From positions 1-64,000 of the forward strand of contig JANRLL010000009.1 in NCBI GenBank assembly GCA_033762715.1: DNA of 64,000 nucleotides. Direction: 5' to 3'. The notes beneath the pieces were generated by a model. It saw only the letters and a program-made list of their open reading frames with translations. It made no database searches and was not told the DNA's origin. Both the position numbers and the translations under genes were made by a program. Shown here in pieces: positions 15,681 through 25,290 of this stretch. Each line of letters starts with the position of its first letter. The first letter of the stretch is position 1. Source of the stretch: JANRLL01 sp033762715 (GTDB taxonomy: Bacteria; Pseudomonadota; Alphaproteobacteria; Rickettsiales; SXRF01).

Positions 15681-16067
15681 TTAGCGCTGATGTGATTCAC
15701 CACGACCTGGTGCGGGTGGCATCATATGCGGTGAAATGGCTGGTGCACCGCTACCTACTTCTTCACGGTAGCCGCCCCACCAGTTTTTACCCTGCATACG
15801 GCTTTGCAAAAACTCTTCGTCGATTTGCAATTTCTTGGTTTCTTTCAGCGTGACCAAACCTGCAATCGCACCGCCGGCAGCGCCCACTAATCCTAAAAGC
15901 GGCGCGGCAACGCCACCTAATCCCATGAACATACCAGCAAATGCCAAGAGCATGAAGGCACCGGTAATCACCATGCCGGTTACTTTAATTTTGAAACTGC
16001 GGTTGGCGATGTCTTCTTTCATCGCTTGCAGATTGGCTTCTTGATTAAAGTTGAAGTGATCGCCCAT
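15681..16067 (-). CDS. small membrane protein, hypothetical
   Basis: 128 residues from ATG 16067, which has GAGGG 9 bases upstream; a longer frame to 16175 lacks such a site. The N-terminal part is a charged helix (NFNQEANLQAMKEDIANRSFK). Two adjacent hydrophobic helices follow (about 29-50 and 53-71, rich in Gly/Ala), then a cytosolic helix and a Pro/Gly/His-rich tail. No family is recognised. It is separated from xerC by a 125-base gap. Confidence 0.65.
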   Translation of the reverse strand: MGDHFNFNQEANLQAMKEDIANRSFKIKVTGMVITGAFMLLAFAGMFMGLGGVAAPLLGLVGAAGGAIAGLVTLKETKKLQIDEEFLQSRMQGKNWWGGYREEVGSGAPAISPHMMPPAPGRGESHQR

Positions 16068-16191
16068 AACGCCCTCATAATTCCATTGATGAGATTCATT
16101 ATAACGCCTGTTGCTGCCAAATAATATGACGTTTGTGTAAAGGCTTTTTAAGGGTTTATGACAGGCGAGTGACAATATAAATAGTTATTTA

Positions 16192-17115
16192 TCAAGCCCT
16201 TGGGTGGGCGTTGCTATAGGCGGTAAGCAGCCTTTCCTTATCGACATGGGTATAGCGCTGGGTGGTAGATAGCGACGCATGGCCCAATAATTCCTGGATC
16301 GAGCGCAAATCACCACCGGCTGATAACAGGTGGGTGGCGAAGCTGTGGCGGAAGGCATGCGGTGTGGTGGATTCGGGTAAATTCAAGCTGCGGCGCAGCT
16401 TGCGCAATTGCAGTTGGAAGATAGCCGGATCGAGCGCCTTGCCGCGCTTGCCAAAAAAAAGCGGGCCCTCGGGAGCAAATGCGTGCGGGCAGGTTTGCAC
16501 ATAGTCGGCGATCGCTTCTTTGATGACCGGCAGCACCGGCACTTGTCGCGCTTTGTTGCCTTTACCGATGATGGTTATCACCTCGCCTTGAGGGATGTCG
16601 CCGTAGCGCAAGCCGAGCGCTTCGCTGATACGCAACCCGCAGCCATAGATAAGTGTCAACAGCGCTAAATCGCGCTTACCCAGCCAGTCTTCTTCGTGCT
16701 GGGTTTCAATTTCATCCAGCGCTTGTTTGGCTTGTTCGATACCCACCGCTTTGGGCAGCGGCTTTTTTAATTTTGGGCTGCGTATGTGAAAAATCGCTGC
16801 GTTTTGCACCTGGTTTTGCCGCTCCAAATAACGGAAAAAACTTTTGATGGTAGAAAGCGCCCTGGCGGTGGAGCTGGCTTCAAAACCCTGCATGCGCGAG
16901 GCAAGCCAGGCGCGAATGTCTTTGGCCTCCAGCGCTTGCAAATGCGCCATGCTGATTTCCTCACCCACATGCCCGCTGAGAAAGCCGCAAAAATGCGTGA
17001 GGTCTTGCTGGTAGGAAATGAGGGTGTGGCGGGATGCGCGCTTAATGTCGCGAAGCCAGATTTCCCAAGCTTTGATGGCTTCAGAAAGATCGGGGCTGAC
17101 GGGTAAGGCTTGCAT
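16192..17115 (-). CDS. xerC: tyrosine recombinase XerC
   Basis: 307 residues, the usual XerC/D length, with an N-terminal SAM-like domain (1-100) and the catalytic domain. All catalytic residues are seen: R in YGCGLRISEAL, K in IIGKGNKARQVP, H-x-x-R in HAFRHSFATHLL, H in LLGHASLS, and Tyr in TTQRYTHV. XerC with XerD resolves chromosome dimers at dif. The gene follows the DUF484 gene with a 2-base gap, an arrangement also known from other proteobacteria. It is host housekeeping and not part of the tRNA island. Confidence 0.92.
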   Translation of the reverse strand: MQALPVSPDLSEAIKAWEIWLRDIKRASRHTLISYQQDLTHFCGFLSGHVGEEISMAHLQALEAKDIRAWLASRMQGFEASSTARALSTIKSFFRYLERQNQVQNAAIFHIRSPKLKKPLPKAVGIEQAKQALDEIETQHEEDWLGKRDLALLTLIYGCGLRISEALGLRYGDIPQGEVITIIGKGNKARQVPVLPVIKEAIADYVQTCPHAFAPEGPLFFGKRGKALDPAIFQLQLRKLRRSLNLPESTTPHAFRHSFATHLLSAGGDLRSIQELLGHASLSTTQRYTHVDKERLLTAYSNAHPRA

Positions 17116-17117
17116 GG

Positions 17118-17864
17118 TTATTCGTCTAAATCTTGTAAATACAAATCCAGTTGATGGGCAACAATTTGGGCTAGGAAATTGAGCAACTCAATGCCTTGGC
17201 CTTGGTGGAAGCGGCTTTTATGGCGCACGCCAAAGGCAAGCAATACATGCTTATTGACCTGTTCCAGCTCCAAGCGCAGAATGGCGCACGACACAATCAG
17301 CTGCTCGCAATCGGAAAAAATCTCATCAAATCCTGCCGGCGGTGTGGCCGCACAATCATCGACCAGCAACACGTTTTTCTTTTTGCCGAGCGCAATATCA
17401 GCTATGCCGTGCGGGATGAAGACGATGCCCGAATAATTATCGCCATTATAATAGCTCTCATACAGACCGGCGCTGTCGGACTCCATCGCCAGGCGCACCA
17501 CATCGACATTAAACAGGCTCATCAAATCGAGGGTTACGACCTCTAATAATTGCTCCAGGCTGCGCGCGCGAATAAGCCGCAGCACCGCGGCATGCACCTG
17601 GTGCTGCACCGACATATTATCGCGGCAAAAATCCACCAGCACATCGTAGCGGCCCTTCAAATCGCTTTTATCTTTTTGCAGATTCTTCAGCATATAATGT
17701 TGGAAGTCGATAATGCCATTACCGAGATCTTGTTCGGGTGGCGCAATATCGGCAATCACGTCGCTATTTTTTTGCAAGAAATCTGGATGCGCTTTGAGAA
17801 ATTCGCGCACCTGTTCCGCTGTGGGTGACTTCGCTACTTTAGGTGCGGTGTCGCCTGAGCTCAT
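17118..17864 (-). CDS. DUF484 family protein
   Basis: 248 residues. The N-terminal AEQVREFLKAHPDFLQKNSDVI and IDFQHYMLKNLQKD are the DUF484 signature, and the remainder is a GAF-like domain. Function is unknown in the family, but it very often precedes xerC. ATG 17864 is chosen because it overlaps the transaldolase stop as ATGA; an upstream TTG/ATG would lie deeper in that gene. Together talC, this gene and xerC form one transcript. Confidence 0.85.
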   Translation of the reverse strand: MSSGDTAPKVAKSPTAEQVREFLKAHPDFLQKNSDVIADIAPPEQDLGNGIIDFQHYMLKNLQKDKSDLKGRYDVLVDFCRDNMSVQHQVHAAVLRLIRARSLEQLLEVVTLDLMSLFNVDVVRLAMESDSAGLYESYYNGDNYSGIVFIPHGIADIALGKKKNVLLVDDCAATPPAGFDEIFSDCEQLIVSCAILRLELEQVNKHVLLAFGVRHKSRFHQGQGIELLNFLAQIVAHQLDLYLQDLDE

Positions 17865-18517
17865 GCGATTTTCTGTCCAGTTTTCTGCCAATCGGCAAGG
17901 AAGGTTTCCAGTCCGCGATCGGTCAGCGGATGATGCACGAGTTGTTTCAATACCGACGGAGGAATGGTTGCCACATCAGCGCCCATTTTAGCTGCATAAA
18001 TCAGGTGAATGGGATTGCGGATCGAGGCCACCAGCACTTCGGTTTTAAAGGCGGGGTATTGGCGGTAGATGGTGACGATTTCACTGATCAGCTGCATACC
18101 GTCCTGGCCAATATCATCCAAGCGGCCGACGAAGGGCGAGATGAAGGTCGCGCCAGCTTTAGCGGCCAGCAACGCCTGCGCCGCCGAGAAGCAGAGCGTC
18201 ACATTCACCATAATACCTTTGCTGGTGAAGTATTTGCAGGCGCGCAGACCGTCCATGGTGAGCGGTACTTTGATGGTGACGTTCTTGGCGAGCTTGGCAA
18301 GTTTTTCGCCTTCTTTCACCATGCCCTCATAATCGGTGGCGGTGACTTCGGCGGAAACCGGACCAGGCACGATTGAGCAAATTTCTTTGATCACTTCGAT
18401 GAAGTCGCGGCCGGATTTGGCAACCAAGCTTGGATTGGTAGTCACGCCATCGAGCAAACCGGTTGCTGCAAGCTCTTTGATTTCCTTGGTATCGGCGGTA
18501 TCAACAAAAAATTTCAT
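17861..18517 (-). CDS. transaldolase / fructose-6-phosphate aldolase family (TalC type)
   Basis: 218 residues, the length of the small TalC/FSA subfamily. MKFFVDTADTKEIKEL and DGVTTNPSLVAKSGRDF are family landmarks, and the Schiff-base lysine is in NVTIKVPLT near residue 84. It transfers a dihydroxyacetone unit in the pentose phosphate pathway, or as FSA cleaves fructose 6-phosphate; sequence alone does not decide. A ribosome site AGGATGACGA precedes the ATG. It is the first gene of the talC-DUF484-xerC unit, divergent from priA. Confidence 0.88.
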   Translation of the reverse strand: MKFFVDTADTKEIKELAATGLLDGVTTNPSLVAKSGRDFIEVIKEICSIVPGPVSAEVTATDYEGMVKEGEKLAKLAKNVTIKVPLTMDGLRACKYFTSKGIMVNVTLCFSAAQALLAAKAGATFISPFVGRLDDIGQDGMQLISEIVTIYRQYPAFKTEVLVASIRNPIHLIYAAKMGADVATIPPSVLKQLVHHPLTDRGLETFLADWQKTGQKIA

Positions 18518-18580
18518 AATTCGTCATCCTATGCTGTATGAATGGGTGAACGATAAACGAGTGGGACAATTTCGCAATAA

Positions 18581-20578
18581 ATGAATCACACGCAACTTGA
18601 AATATTGTTACCGACCAGCGCACCGCATGGATTTGATTATCGCGCCGAGACTACCCTTGCGCTTTCTGCTGGTGATTATGTACGCGTGCCGTTTGGCAGG
18701 GGCGAATCACTCGGTGTGGTCTGGGGGCCAGGGGTCGCCCAATTGCCAGCCGGTAAATTGAAATCGGTGCAGCGTGCTTTTCCTGATGTACCAGCGCTGT
18801 CTGCTTCGATGCGCGAATTTATCGATTTTGCCGCCTGGTATAATTGTGTGCCCAAAGGCGCGATTCTTAAAATGGTGGTGCCGCTGGATGATATTGATAA
18901 GACCGCACGCACGCCGCCACCGGTGCATACACCCGATCCGACGCAGATGAAGCCGCCTGTTTTATCGGCCACGCAACAAGAAGCAGCAAGCGTACTTACT
19001 AAAAAACTCAGCCAAGGATTTTCGGTGACCTTGCTCGATGGGGTGACCGGCTCGGGCAAGACCGAAGTGTATTTCGATATGGTGGCCGAGTTGCTCCAGC
19101 GCGATGATCAGAGTCAGGCGCTGATTTTGCTTCCCGAGATTGCGCTTTCCGTGCAGTCGCTCGATCGCTTTGAAGCGCGCTTTGGGTTCAAACCGGTGAT
19201 CTGGAATTCGGAAATCACCCTGGCGCGCAAACGCGCCGGCTGGCAAGCCATTGCCAAAGGCACCGCACGGGTGGTAATCGGTGCGCGCTCGGCTTTGTTT
19301 TTACCGTATCGGCATTTATCAGCGATCATCGTCGATGAAGAACATGACGCCTCTTATAAGCAAGAAGAAGGTGTGATTTACCATGCGCGTGATATGGCGG
19401 TGACGCGAGCGCGGTTTGAAAAAATTCCGGTGCTGCTGGTGTCGGCTACCCCGTCGCTGGAGAGTTATCATAATGTGCAGCAAGGCCGTTATGGCGAGTT
19501 GCTGCTGCCAGCGCGTCACGGGCAAGCGGTGATGCCTGCCACGGTGATGCTCGATATGCGCCAGCCCATTACCGAGCGCGGTGCCTTTATCTCAAACCCG
19601 CTGCGTGAACAACTCGCCCAGGCGCTAGGCTCGGGTCATCAGGCCATGCTGTTTCTAAACCGCCGTGGCTATGCGCCGCTGATGCTGTGCCGCACCTGCG
19701 GGCATCGCTTTCAATGCGCGGAATGCTCATCTTGGCTAGTGCTGCATAAAAAAGGTGGAGGAAGCGCCCAAAGACTCGAATGCCATCATTGCGGTCACCG
19801 CGAACCGGTGCCGGAAACCTGCCCTGCCTGTCAGGCCACCGATAGTTTACATGCGTGCGGCCCAGGCGTGGAGCGGTTGCATGAAGAAGTGCGCGCGGTG
19901 TTTCCGCAGGCGCGGGTGGCGGTCATGGCCAGTGATAGTATGGATAGTTTCAATAACCTATCCGAGACGATTTATGCGATGGAGAATCGCCAGATTGATT
20001 TGCTGATCGGCACGCAGATGATGGCCAAAGGCCACCATTTCGCCGGACTTTCGGTGGTTGGGGTGGTAGATGCCGATTTGGGACTGGCGGGCGGTGATTT
20101 ACGCGCCGCCGAGCGCACCTATCAGCTATTGCATCAGCTTTCCGGCCGCGCCGGCCGCGAGGATATTCCTGGCACGGTCTATCTGCAAAGCTTTTTGCCC
20201 GACCATCCGGTGATGCAAGCGCTGCTCGATGGCGGCCGTGATGCGTTTTTAGCCGCTGAGCTCGCCGCGCGCCAGGATGCAAATATGCCGCCTTTTAGCC
20301 GTTTGGCTGCGATTATTATTGAAGGGCCCAAAGAAGAACAGGTGATGAAACTGTCGCGTCAGTTGGCGGCTTCGGCCGATCCGGCCAAAGGGTTGCAGAT
20401 TCTAGGTCCCTCGCCGGCCCCGCTTTATTTGCTGCGTGGGCGCTACCGCTACCGCCTGCTGGTGAAGGCTGACCGCGAACTCAACCTGCCGAATTTCATG
20501 CGGCGCTGGGTGGATACCGCTGCCCTTCCCTCGTCGCTCAAAGTGAAAATAGACATGGATCCGATCAGCTTCTTATAG
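18581..20578 (+). CDS. priA: primosomal protein N' (PriA helicase)
   Basis: 665 residues. It has an N-terminal 3'-end binding domain (1-105), Walker A GVTGSGKT (154-161), and the helicase motif DEEH (252-255). A zinc-binding insertion holds the paired cysteines CRTCGHRFQCAEC and CHHCGH...CPAC. C-terminal motifs include LIGTQMMAKGHHFAGL and RAGREDIPG. PriA reloads the replisome at stalled forks. It is slightly shorter than E. coli PriA (732), as is usual in alphaproteobacteria. It stands divergent from talC and upstream of the ATP synthase genes. Confidence 0.94.
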   Translation: MNHTQLEILLPTSAPHGFDYRAETTLALSAGDYVRVPFGRGESLGVVWGPGVAQLPAGKLKSVQRAFPDVPALSASMREFIDFAAWYNCVPKGAILKMVVPLDDIDKTARTPPPVHTPDPTQMKPPVLSATQQEAASVLTKKLSQGFSVTLLDGVTGSGKTEVYFDMVAELLQRDDQSQALILLPEIALSVQSLDRFEARFGFKPVIWNSEITLARKRAGWQAIAKGTARVVIGARSALFLPYRHLSAIIVDEEHDASYKQEEGVIYHARDMAVTRARFEKIPVLLVSATPSLESYHNVQQGRYGELLLPARHGQAVMPATVMLDMRQPITERGAFISNPLREQLAQALGSGHQAMLFLNRRGYAPLMLCRTCGHRFQCAECSSWLVLHKKGGGSAQRLECHHCGHREPVPETCPACQATDSLHACGPGVERLHEEVRAVFPQARVAVMASDSMDSFNNLSETIYAMENRQIDLLIGTQMMAKGHHFAGLSVVGVVDADLGLAGGDLRAAERTYQLLHQLSGRAGREDIPGTVYLQSFLPDHPVMQALLDGGRDAFLAAELAARQDANMPPFSRLAAIIIEGPKEEQVMKLSRQLAASADPAKGLQILGPSPAPLYLLRGRYRYRLLVKADRELNLPNFMRRWVDTAALPSSLKVKIDMDPISFL

Positions 20579-20710
20579 CGCGGATAACTAATTGATTTTT
20601 CTAATAACGAACTGTTTTTTGCAATGGGCGATTTTTCTATTGCCTTTAGGGCGAATATTGCTAAGTTCACCGCGTATTTTTATCCACCCCATTCATTCAG
20701 AAAACGACCG

Positions 20711-21259
20711 GTGAAAGCCTCAGAACAACAAATTGCGCAGCGTTACGTGACCGCCTTACTGGGCGTGGCCAAGGATGATGCCGCTTTGGCGCAGGTTGAA
20801 AAGGATCTGCTGGCGCTTCAAAACGCCTATGCGCAGGATGCCGGTTTTCGTGAAGTGTTGGCCAATCCGCTCTTGGGCCGCACGCAGTTGGCGGGTGCTA
20901 TGGCCGAAGTGCTTAAAACCCTCAAAGCCCATGCCCTTACCCAACAGTTTGTGGCGATGGTGGCCAATCAAAAACGCCTGACCTTGCTGCCGCAAATCGC
21001 GACCTTGTTTGAAGAGGCCTTGATGGCGCGCCGTGGTGAGTTGGCAGTGGAATTAGTCAGCGCAGTAGCGCTTTCAGACAAAGAAATAGAGGCAGTTCGC
21101 GCGCAGCTTGCCAAAGCGTACGGCAAAAAAATTACGATTAAAACCCGCGTCAATCCAGAGATTCTGGGTGGGGTAGTGATTAATATCGGCAGCACCCAGT
21201 TGGATGGGTCGTTGTCGGGGAAACTTCGCCGCTTGGGCCAACAGCTCAAGGCGGCATAA
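20711..21259 (+). CDS. atpH: ATP synthase F1 delta subunit
   Basis: 182 residues from the GTG at 20711. The protein then begins KASEQQIAQRYVTALLGVAK, the usual OSCP/delta N-terminus, and the length fits the family (175-186). A longer frame from ATG 20624 adds 29 residues with no family support. The C-terminal KITIKTRVNPEILGG and SLSGKLRRLGQQL match the domain that joins F1 to the b subunits. It is the first gene of atpHAGDC. The F0 genes are not in this window, as in many alphaproteobacteria. Confidence 0.9.
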   Translation: MKASEQQIAQRYVTALLGVAKDDAALAQVEKDLLALQNAYAQDAGFREVLANPLLGRTQLAGAMAEVLKTLKAHALTQQFVAMVANQKRLTLLPQIATLFEEALMARRGELAVELVSAVALSDKEIEAVRAQLAKAYGKKITIKTRVNPEILGGVVINIGSTQLDGSLSGKLRRLGQQLKAA

Positions 21260-21292
21260 CGTTATAGATGGTTGTAGAAGGAGCATAAGCTA

Positions 21293-22822
21293 ATGGATAT
21301 CCGTCCGTCGGAAATTTCAGACATTCTTAAAAAGCAAATCACGCAGTTTGGCGCCGATGCTGAACTCAGCGAAACCGGTCAGGTGGTATCGGTAGGCGAC
21401 GGTATTGCAACCGTATATGGCCTGGAAAACATCCAAGCGGGTGAGACGGTCGAATTCTCCAATGGCATGAAAGGCATGGCGCTCAACCTGGCTTCAGACA
21501 ATGTCGGTGTGGTAATTTTCGGCGATGACCGCTCGGTCAAAGAAGGCGATACGGTAAAACGTACCAATACCATTATGGATTGCCCCGTGGGCAAAGGTTT
21601 GCTCGGCCGCGTGGTTGACGCGCTGGGTAACCCTATCGATGGCAAGGGTCCGCTCAAAGACGTGAAACGTTCGCGCGTGGAAATCAAAGCGCCTGGCATT
21701 ATCGCCCGTAAATCGGTACATGAGCCGATGTCGACCGGTATTAAATCGATCGATGCGCTGATTCCAATCGGCCGCGGCCAACGCGAATTGATCATTGGTG
21801 ACCGTCAAACCGGTAAAACGGCGATCGCAGTCGATACCATCTTGAACCAAAAAGCGATCAATGCCGGCAATGACGAAAGCAAAAAACTCTATTGTATCTA
21901 TGTAGCGGTTGGTCAGAAACGCTCAACGGTTGCGCAAGTGGTGCGTAAACTGGAAGAAGCAGGCGCGCTGCAATATACCATCGTGGTGGCAGCTACCGCG
22001 TCGGAACCAGCGCCGTTGCAATTCTTGGCGCCTTATACCGGTTGCGCGATGGGCGAATTCTTCCGCGATAACGGCATGCATGCGCTGATCATTTATGATG
22101 ATCTGTCTAAACAAGCGGTGGCTTACCGCCAAATGTCGCTGCTGCTGCGCCGTCCACCAGGACGCGAAGCGTATCCTGGCGACGTATTCTACATTCACTC
22201 GCGCTTGCTCGAGCGTGCGGCAAAAATGTCTGATAAAGAAGGCGCTGGTTCGCTTACCGCATTGCCGGTGATTGAAACCCAAGCCGGTGACGTATCGGCT
22301 TATATCCCTACCAACGTGATCTCGATCACCGACGGTCAGATCTTCTTGGAAACCGATTTGTTCTATAAAGGTATCCGTCCGGCGGTCAACGTGGGTCTTT
22401 CCGTATCGCGCGTAGGTTCTTCGGCGCAGGTAAAGGCGATGAAACAAGTGGCCGGCTCGATTAAGCTGGAGCTTGCGCAATATCGTGAGATGGAAGCATT
22501 CGCTCAGTTTGGTTCGGACTTGGATCCAGCGACGCAAAAATTGCTCGCCCGCGGCCAGCGTCTGACCGAACTGCTCAAACAGCCGCAATATTCGCCGCTT
22601 TCGACCGCAGAAGAAGTCTGCGTGATTTATGCCGGTGTGAAAGGCTATTTGGACCGGATCGCCACCAAAGATGTCGGCAAATTTGAACAGGCGCTGCTGC
22701 AAGATCTGCGCACGTCCAACAAAGATATGCTGGATGAACTCACCAGCAAAAACGTGCTAAGCGATACGGTGGAAGCCAAGTTGAAAGCGCTGCTCGAAAC
22801 CTTAGTGAAACGGTTTGCGTAA
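21293..22822 (+). CDS. atpA: ATP synthase F1 alpha subunit
   Basis: 509 residues, full length. The Walker A GDRQTGKT is at 169-176; EYFRD-like regions, ALIIYDDLSKQAVAYRQMSLLLRRPPG and PAVNVGLSVSRVGSSAQ are diagnostic. It forms the non-catalytic nucleotide sites of F1. A good ribosome site (AGAAGGAG) precedes the ATG. The gene lies between atpH (33-base gap) and atpG (6-base gap). Confidence 0.97.
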   Translation: MDIRPSEISDILKKQITQFGADAELSETGQVVSVGDGIATVYGLENIQAGETVEFSNGMKGMALNLASDNVGVVIFGDDRSVKEGDTVKRTNTIMDCPVGKGLLGRVVDALGNPIDGKGPLKDVKRSRVEIKAPGIIARKSVHEPMSTGIKSIDALIPIGRGQRELIIGDRQTGKTAIAVDTILNQKAINAGNDESKKLYCIYVAVGQKRSTVAQVVRKLEEAGALQYTIVVAATASEPAPLQFLAPYTGCAMGEFFRDNGMHALIIYDDLSKQAVAYRQMSLLLRRPPGREAYPGDVFYIHSRLLERAAKMSDKEGAGSLTALPVIETQAGDVSAYIPTNVISITDGQIFLETDLFYKGIRPAVNVGLSVSRVGSSAQVKAMKQVAGSIKLELAQYREMEAFAQFGSDLDPATQKLLARGQRLTELLKQPQYSPLSTAEEVCVIYAGVKGYLDRIATKDVGKFEQALLQDLRTSNKDMLDELTSKNVLSDTVEAKLKALLETLVKRFA

Positions 22823-22828
22823 CCTGTC

Positions 22829-23704
22829 ATGCCGTCACTAAAGGAGCTTAAAAACCGCATCAAGTCGATTAAGTCGACGCAGAAGATCACCAAAGCGCAA
22901 AAGATGGTGGCGGCAAGCAAGTTGCGCCGTGCACAGGAACAGGCTGAAGCTGCTCGCCCTTATACCGAGGCGATGGAGCGCTTATTGGAATCGCTGGCAT
23001 CGGGCATCAGCGAAGGCGCGTTGGCCCCGCCTTTATTGGTCGGCACCGGTAAGCAAGAGACGCACCTGATTATTGTTGCTACTTCCGATCGCGGTTTGTG
23101 CGGTGCGTTTAACAGCTCGATCGTGCGCGCGGTGCGTCGTAAGGTGCGTGAATTGCGCACCAACGGTACGGTGGTGAAGCTGATTTGCATTGGCCGCAAA
23201 GGCTATGAACAGCTGCAAGGCGAATTTGGTTCGCTGATTATCGCTAAATCCGAATTGAAAAATAAAATCAGCTATGCTGATGCTGAAGCGATGGCTGCAC
23301 GCATCCTGGCATTATTTGAAGCCGGTGATTTCGATGTGGCGCACATCGTTTATAATAAATTCCGCTCTGCTATTTCGCAGATCGTAACCTTCCAGCAACT
23401 TATTCCACTGCCGCCGCCGGAAGTGACCGAAGACACCCATCCTGCCATTGCCCCCTATGACTACGAGCCCAATGAAAATGAGATTTTAGCTGATTTATTG
23501 CCGCGCAATCTGGGCGTGCAGATTTATCATGCGCTCTTAGAAAATGCCGCGTCTGAACAAGGCGCGCGTATGACTGCGATGGATAATGCGACTCGCAATG
23601 CCGGTGAGATGATCAAGAAACTCACCATTAAATATAACCGCACGCGTCAAGCGGCGATTACCAAAGAACTGATCGAAATTATTTCCGGCGCGGAAGCCGT
23701 ATAG
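22829..23704 (+). CDS. atpG: ATP synthase F1 gamma subunit
   Basis: 291 residues. MPSLKELKNRIKSIKSTQKI at the N-terminus and MTAMDNATRNAGEMIKKL near the C-terminus are the two coiled-coil halves of the rotor shaft, and DRGLCGAFNSSI is the conserved central motif. Start and stop are closely flanked by atpA and atpD. Confidence 0.96.
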   Translation: MPSLKELKNRIKSIKSTQKITKAQKMVAASKLRRAQEQAEAARPYTEAMERLLESLASGISEGALAPPLLVGTGKQETHLIIVATSDRGLCGAFNSSIVRAVRRKVRELRTNGTVVKLICIGRKGYEQLQGEFGSLIIAKSELKNKISYADAEAMAARILALFEAGDFDVAHIVYNKFRSAISQIVTFQQLIPLPPPEVTEDTHPAIAPYDYEPNENEILADLLPRNLGVQIYHALLENAASEQGARMTAMDNATRNAGEMIKKLTIKYNRTRQAAITKELIEIISGAEAV

Positions 23705-23722
23705 AATTGTAAGGAGACGATA

Positions 23723-25153
23723 ATGAGTAAAGCTAACACAGGTATTATCACCCAAGTCATTGGTGCGGTAGTGGACGTAAAATTTCCATCGGGCAAACTG
23801 CCTGCGATCTTAAACGCGCTCACCACCAAAAATGATGGCAAAGAGCTGGTGCTCGAAGTAGCCCAGCATCTGGGCGAATCGTCAGTGCGCACCATTGCAA
23901 TGGATTCTACCGACGGTCTGACTCGTGGCCAAGAAGTAAGCGATACCGGCAATGCGATCTTGGTTCCCGTGGGTCGCGAAACTCTGGGCCGTATTATGAA
24001 CGTGGTGGGTGAGCCGATCGACGAACGCGGCCCCATTGGCAATAAGCTGACCGCTCCTATCCATAACGAAGCGCCAAGCTTTGCCGATCAATCGACCAAA
24101 ACCGAAATTCTGGTGACCGGTATTAAAGTAATCGACCTGCTCGCACCTTACGTAAAAGGTGGCAAGATTGGTCTCTTCGGTGGTGCAGGTGTGGGTAAAA
24201 CCGTACTGATCATGGAGCTGATCAATAATATCGCGAAAGCGCATGGTGGTGTATCGGTATTTGCCGGTGTGGGTGAGCGTACCCGCGAAGGTAACGATCT
24301 GTACCATGAGATGATGGAATCGGGCGTTATCAATTCGGAAGATCCAAGCAAATCGAAAATCGCGCTGGTGTATGGCCAGATGAACGAGCCTCCTGGAGCG
24401 CGTGCGCGTGTGGCACTCACGGGTCTGACCCAAGCAGAATATTTCCGCGATAAAGAAAACCAAGACGTACTCTTCTTCGTCGACAACATCTTCCGCTTTA
24501 CCCAAGCGGGTTCGGAAATGTCGGCGCTGCTTGGCCGTATTCCTTCGGCGGTAGGTTATCAGCCGACGCTATCGACCGACATGGGTCAGATGCAAGAGCG
24601 TATTACCTCAACCAAAAACGGCTCGATCACCTCGGTGCAAGCCGTATACGTACCGGCGGACGATTTGACCGATCCGGCGCCTGCTACCACCTTCGCCCAT
24701 TTGGACGCAACCACGGTACTGTCGCGCCAGATCGCGGAATTGGGTATTTATCCGGCGGTGGATCCGCTCGATTCAACCTCGCGCGTACTGGATCCGCAAA
24801 TCCTGGGTGATGAGCATTATCACGTTGCCCGCGAAGTGCAGCGCATTCTGCAAACCTATAAATCGCTGCAAGACATTATCGCGATTCTGGGTATGGATGA
24901 GCTCTCGGAAGAAGATAAGCTGGTTGTATCGCGCGCTCGTAAGATCCAACGCTTCTTGTCACAGCCGTTCCACGTAGCGGAAGTGTTCACCGGCTCGCCT
25001 GGTAAACTTGTTTCATTGGCTGACACCATCTCTGGCTTCAAAGGTATTTGCGAAGGCAAATACGATGATCTGCCAGAAGCATCGTTCTACATGGTGGGCA
25101 GCATTGACGAAGCGGTTGCCAAAGCGAAGAAGATGATCGCGGAAGCAGCATAA
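23723..25153 (+). CDS. atpD: ATP synthase F1 beta subunit
   Basis: 476 residues. The catalytic Walker A GGAGVGKT is at 153-160; GERTREGNDLYHEM, FVDNIFRFTQAGSEMSALLGR and the DELSEEDK motif are all present. It carries the three catalytic sites of F1. AAGGAGACGATA precedes the ATG. A 137-base gap with a large hairpin element separates it from atpC, longer than any other gap in the operon. Confidence 0.97.
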   Translation: MSKANTGIITQVIGAVVDVKFPSGKLPAILNALTTKNDGKELVLEVAQHLGESSVRTIAMDSTDGLTRGQEVSDTGNAILVPVGRETLGRIMNVVGEPIDERGPIGNKLTAPIHNEAPSFADQSTKTEILVTGIKVIDLLAPYVKGGKIGLFGGAGVGKTVLIMELINNIAKAHGGVSVFAGVGERTREGNDLYHEMMESGVINSEDPSKSKIALVYGQMNEPPGARARVALTGLTQAEYFRDKENQDVLFFVDNIFRFTQAGSEMSALLGRIPSAVGYQPTLSTDMGQMQERITSTKNGSITSVQAVYVPADDLTDPAPATTFAHLDATTVLSRQIAELGIYPAVDPLDSTSRVLDPQILGDEHYHVAREVQRILQTYKSLQDIIAILGMDELSEEDKLVVSRARKIQRFLSQPFHVAEVFTGSPGKLVSLADTISGFKGICEGKYDDLPEASFYMVGSIDEAVAKAKKMIAEAA

Positions 25154-25273
25154 TTACTAGCTATGTTGGATAGCTTGCTTGCTTTATCTCTCTTCCGTTG
25201 CTCACGTACTCTAGACGTACGCTGCGCTACGGATCTCGATAAAGCGGTGCATCTATCTCAACCTAGCGTAATT
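25152..25273. repeat. large intergenic hairpin element in the atp operon (GTAC-core family, loose copy)
   Basis: It fills the atpD-atpC gap. Outer arms 25152-25173 and 25253-25273 pair imperfectly, inner arms GCTTTATC (25181-25188) and GATAAAGC (25238-25245) pair perfectly, and the centre reads TTGCTCACGTAC, seven bases, GTACGCTGCGCT. The centre follows the same pattern as the elements at 28339 and 59775 (TGCTCAYGTAC, 5-7 bases, GTACRCYSCGCT). There is no T-run, so it need not terminate. Confidence 0.6.
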
Positions 25274-25290
25274 GAATAGGGAATAAAAAT

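Noticed and set aside
16192..17115. Second integrase as a sign of another mobile element
   Set aside because: Length, motifs and the talC-DUF484 context identify it as the housekeeping XerC.
20624..20710. Upstream start for atpH
   Set aside because: The extra 29 residues have no likeness to delta subunits; the family N-terminus begins right after the GTG at 20711.
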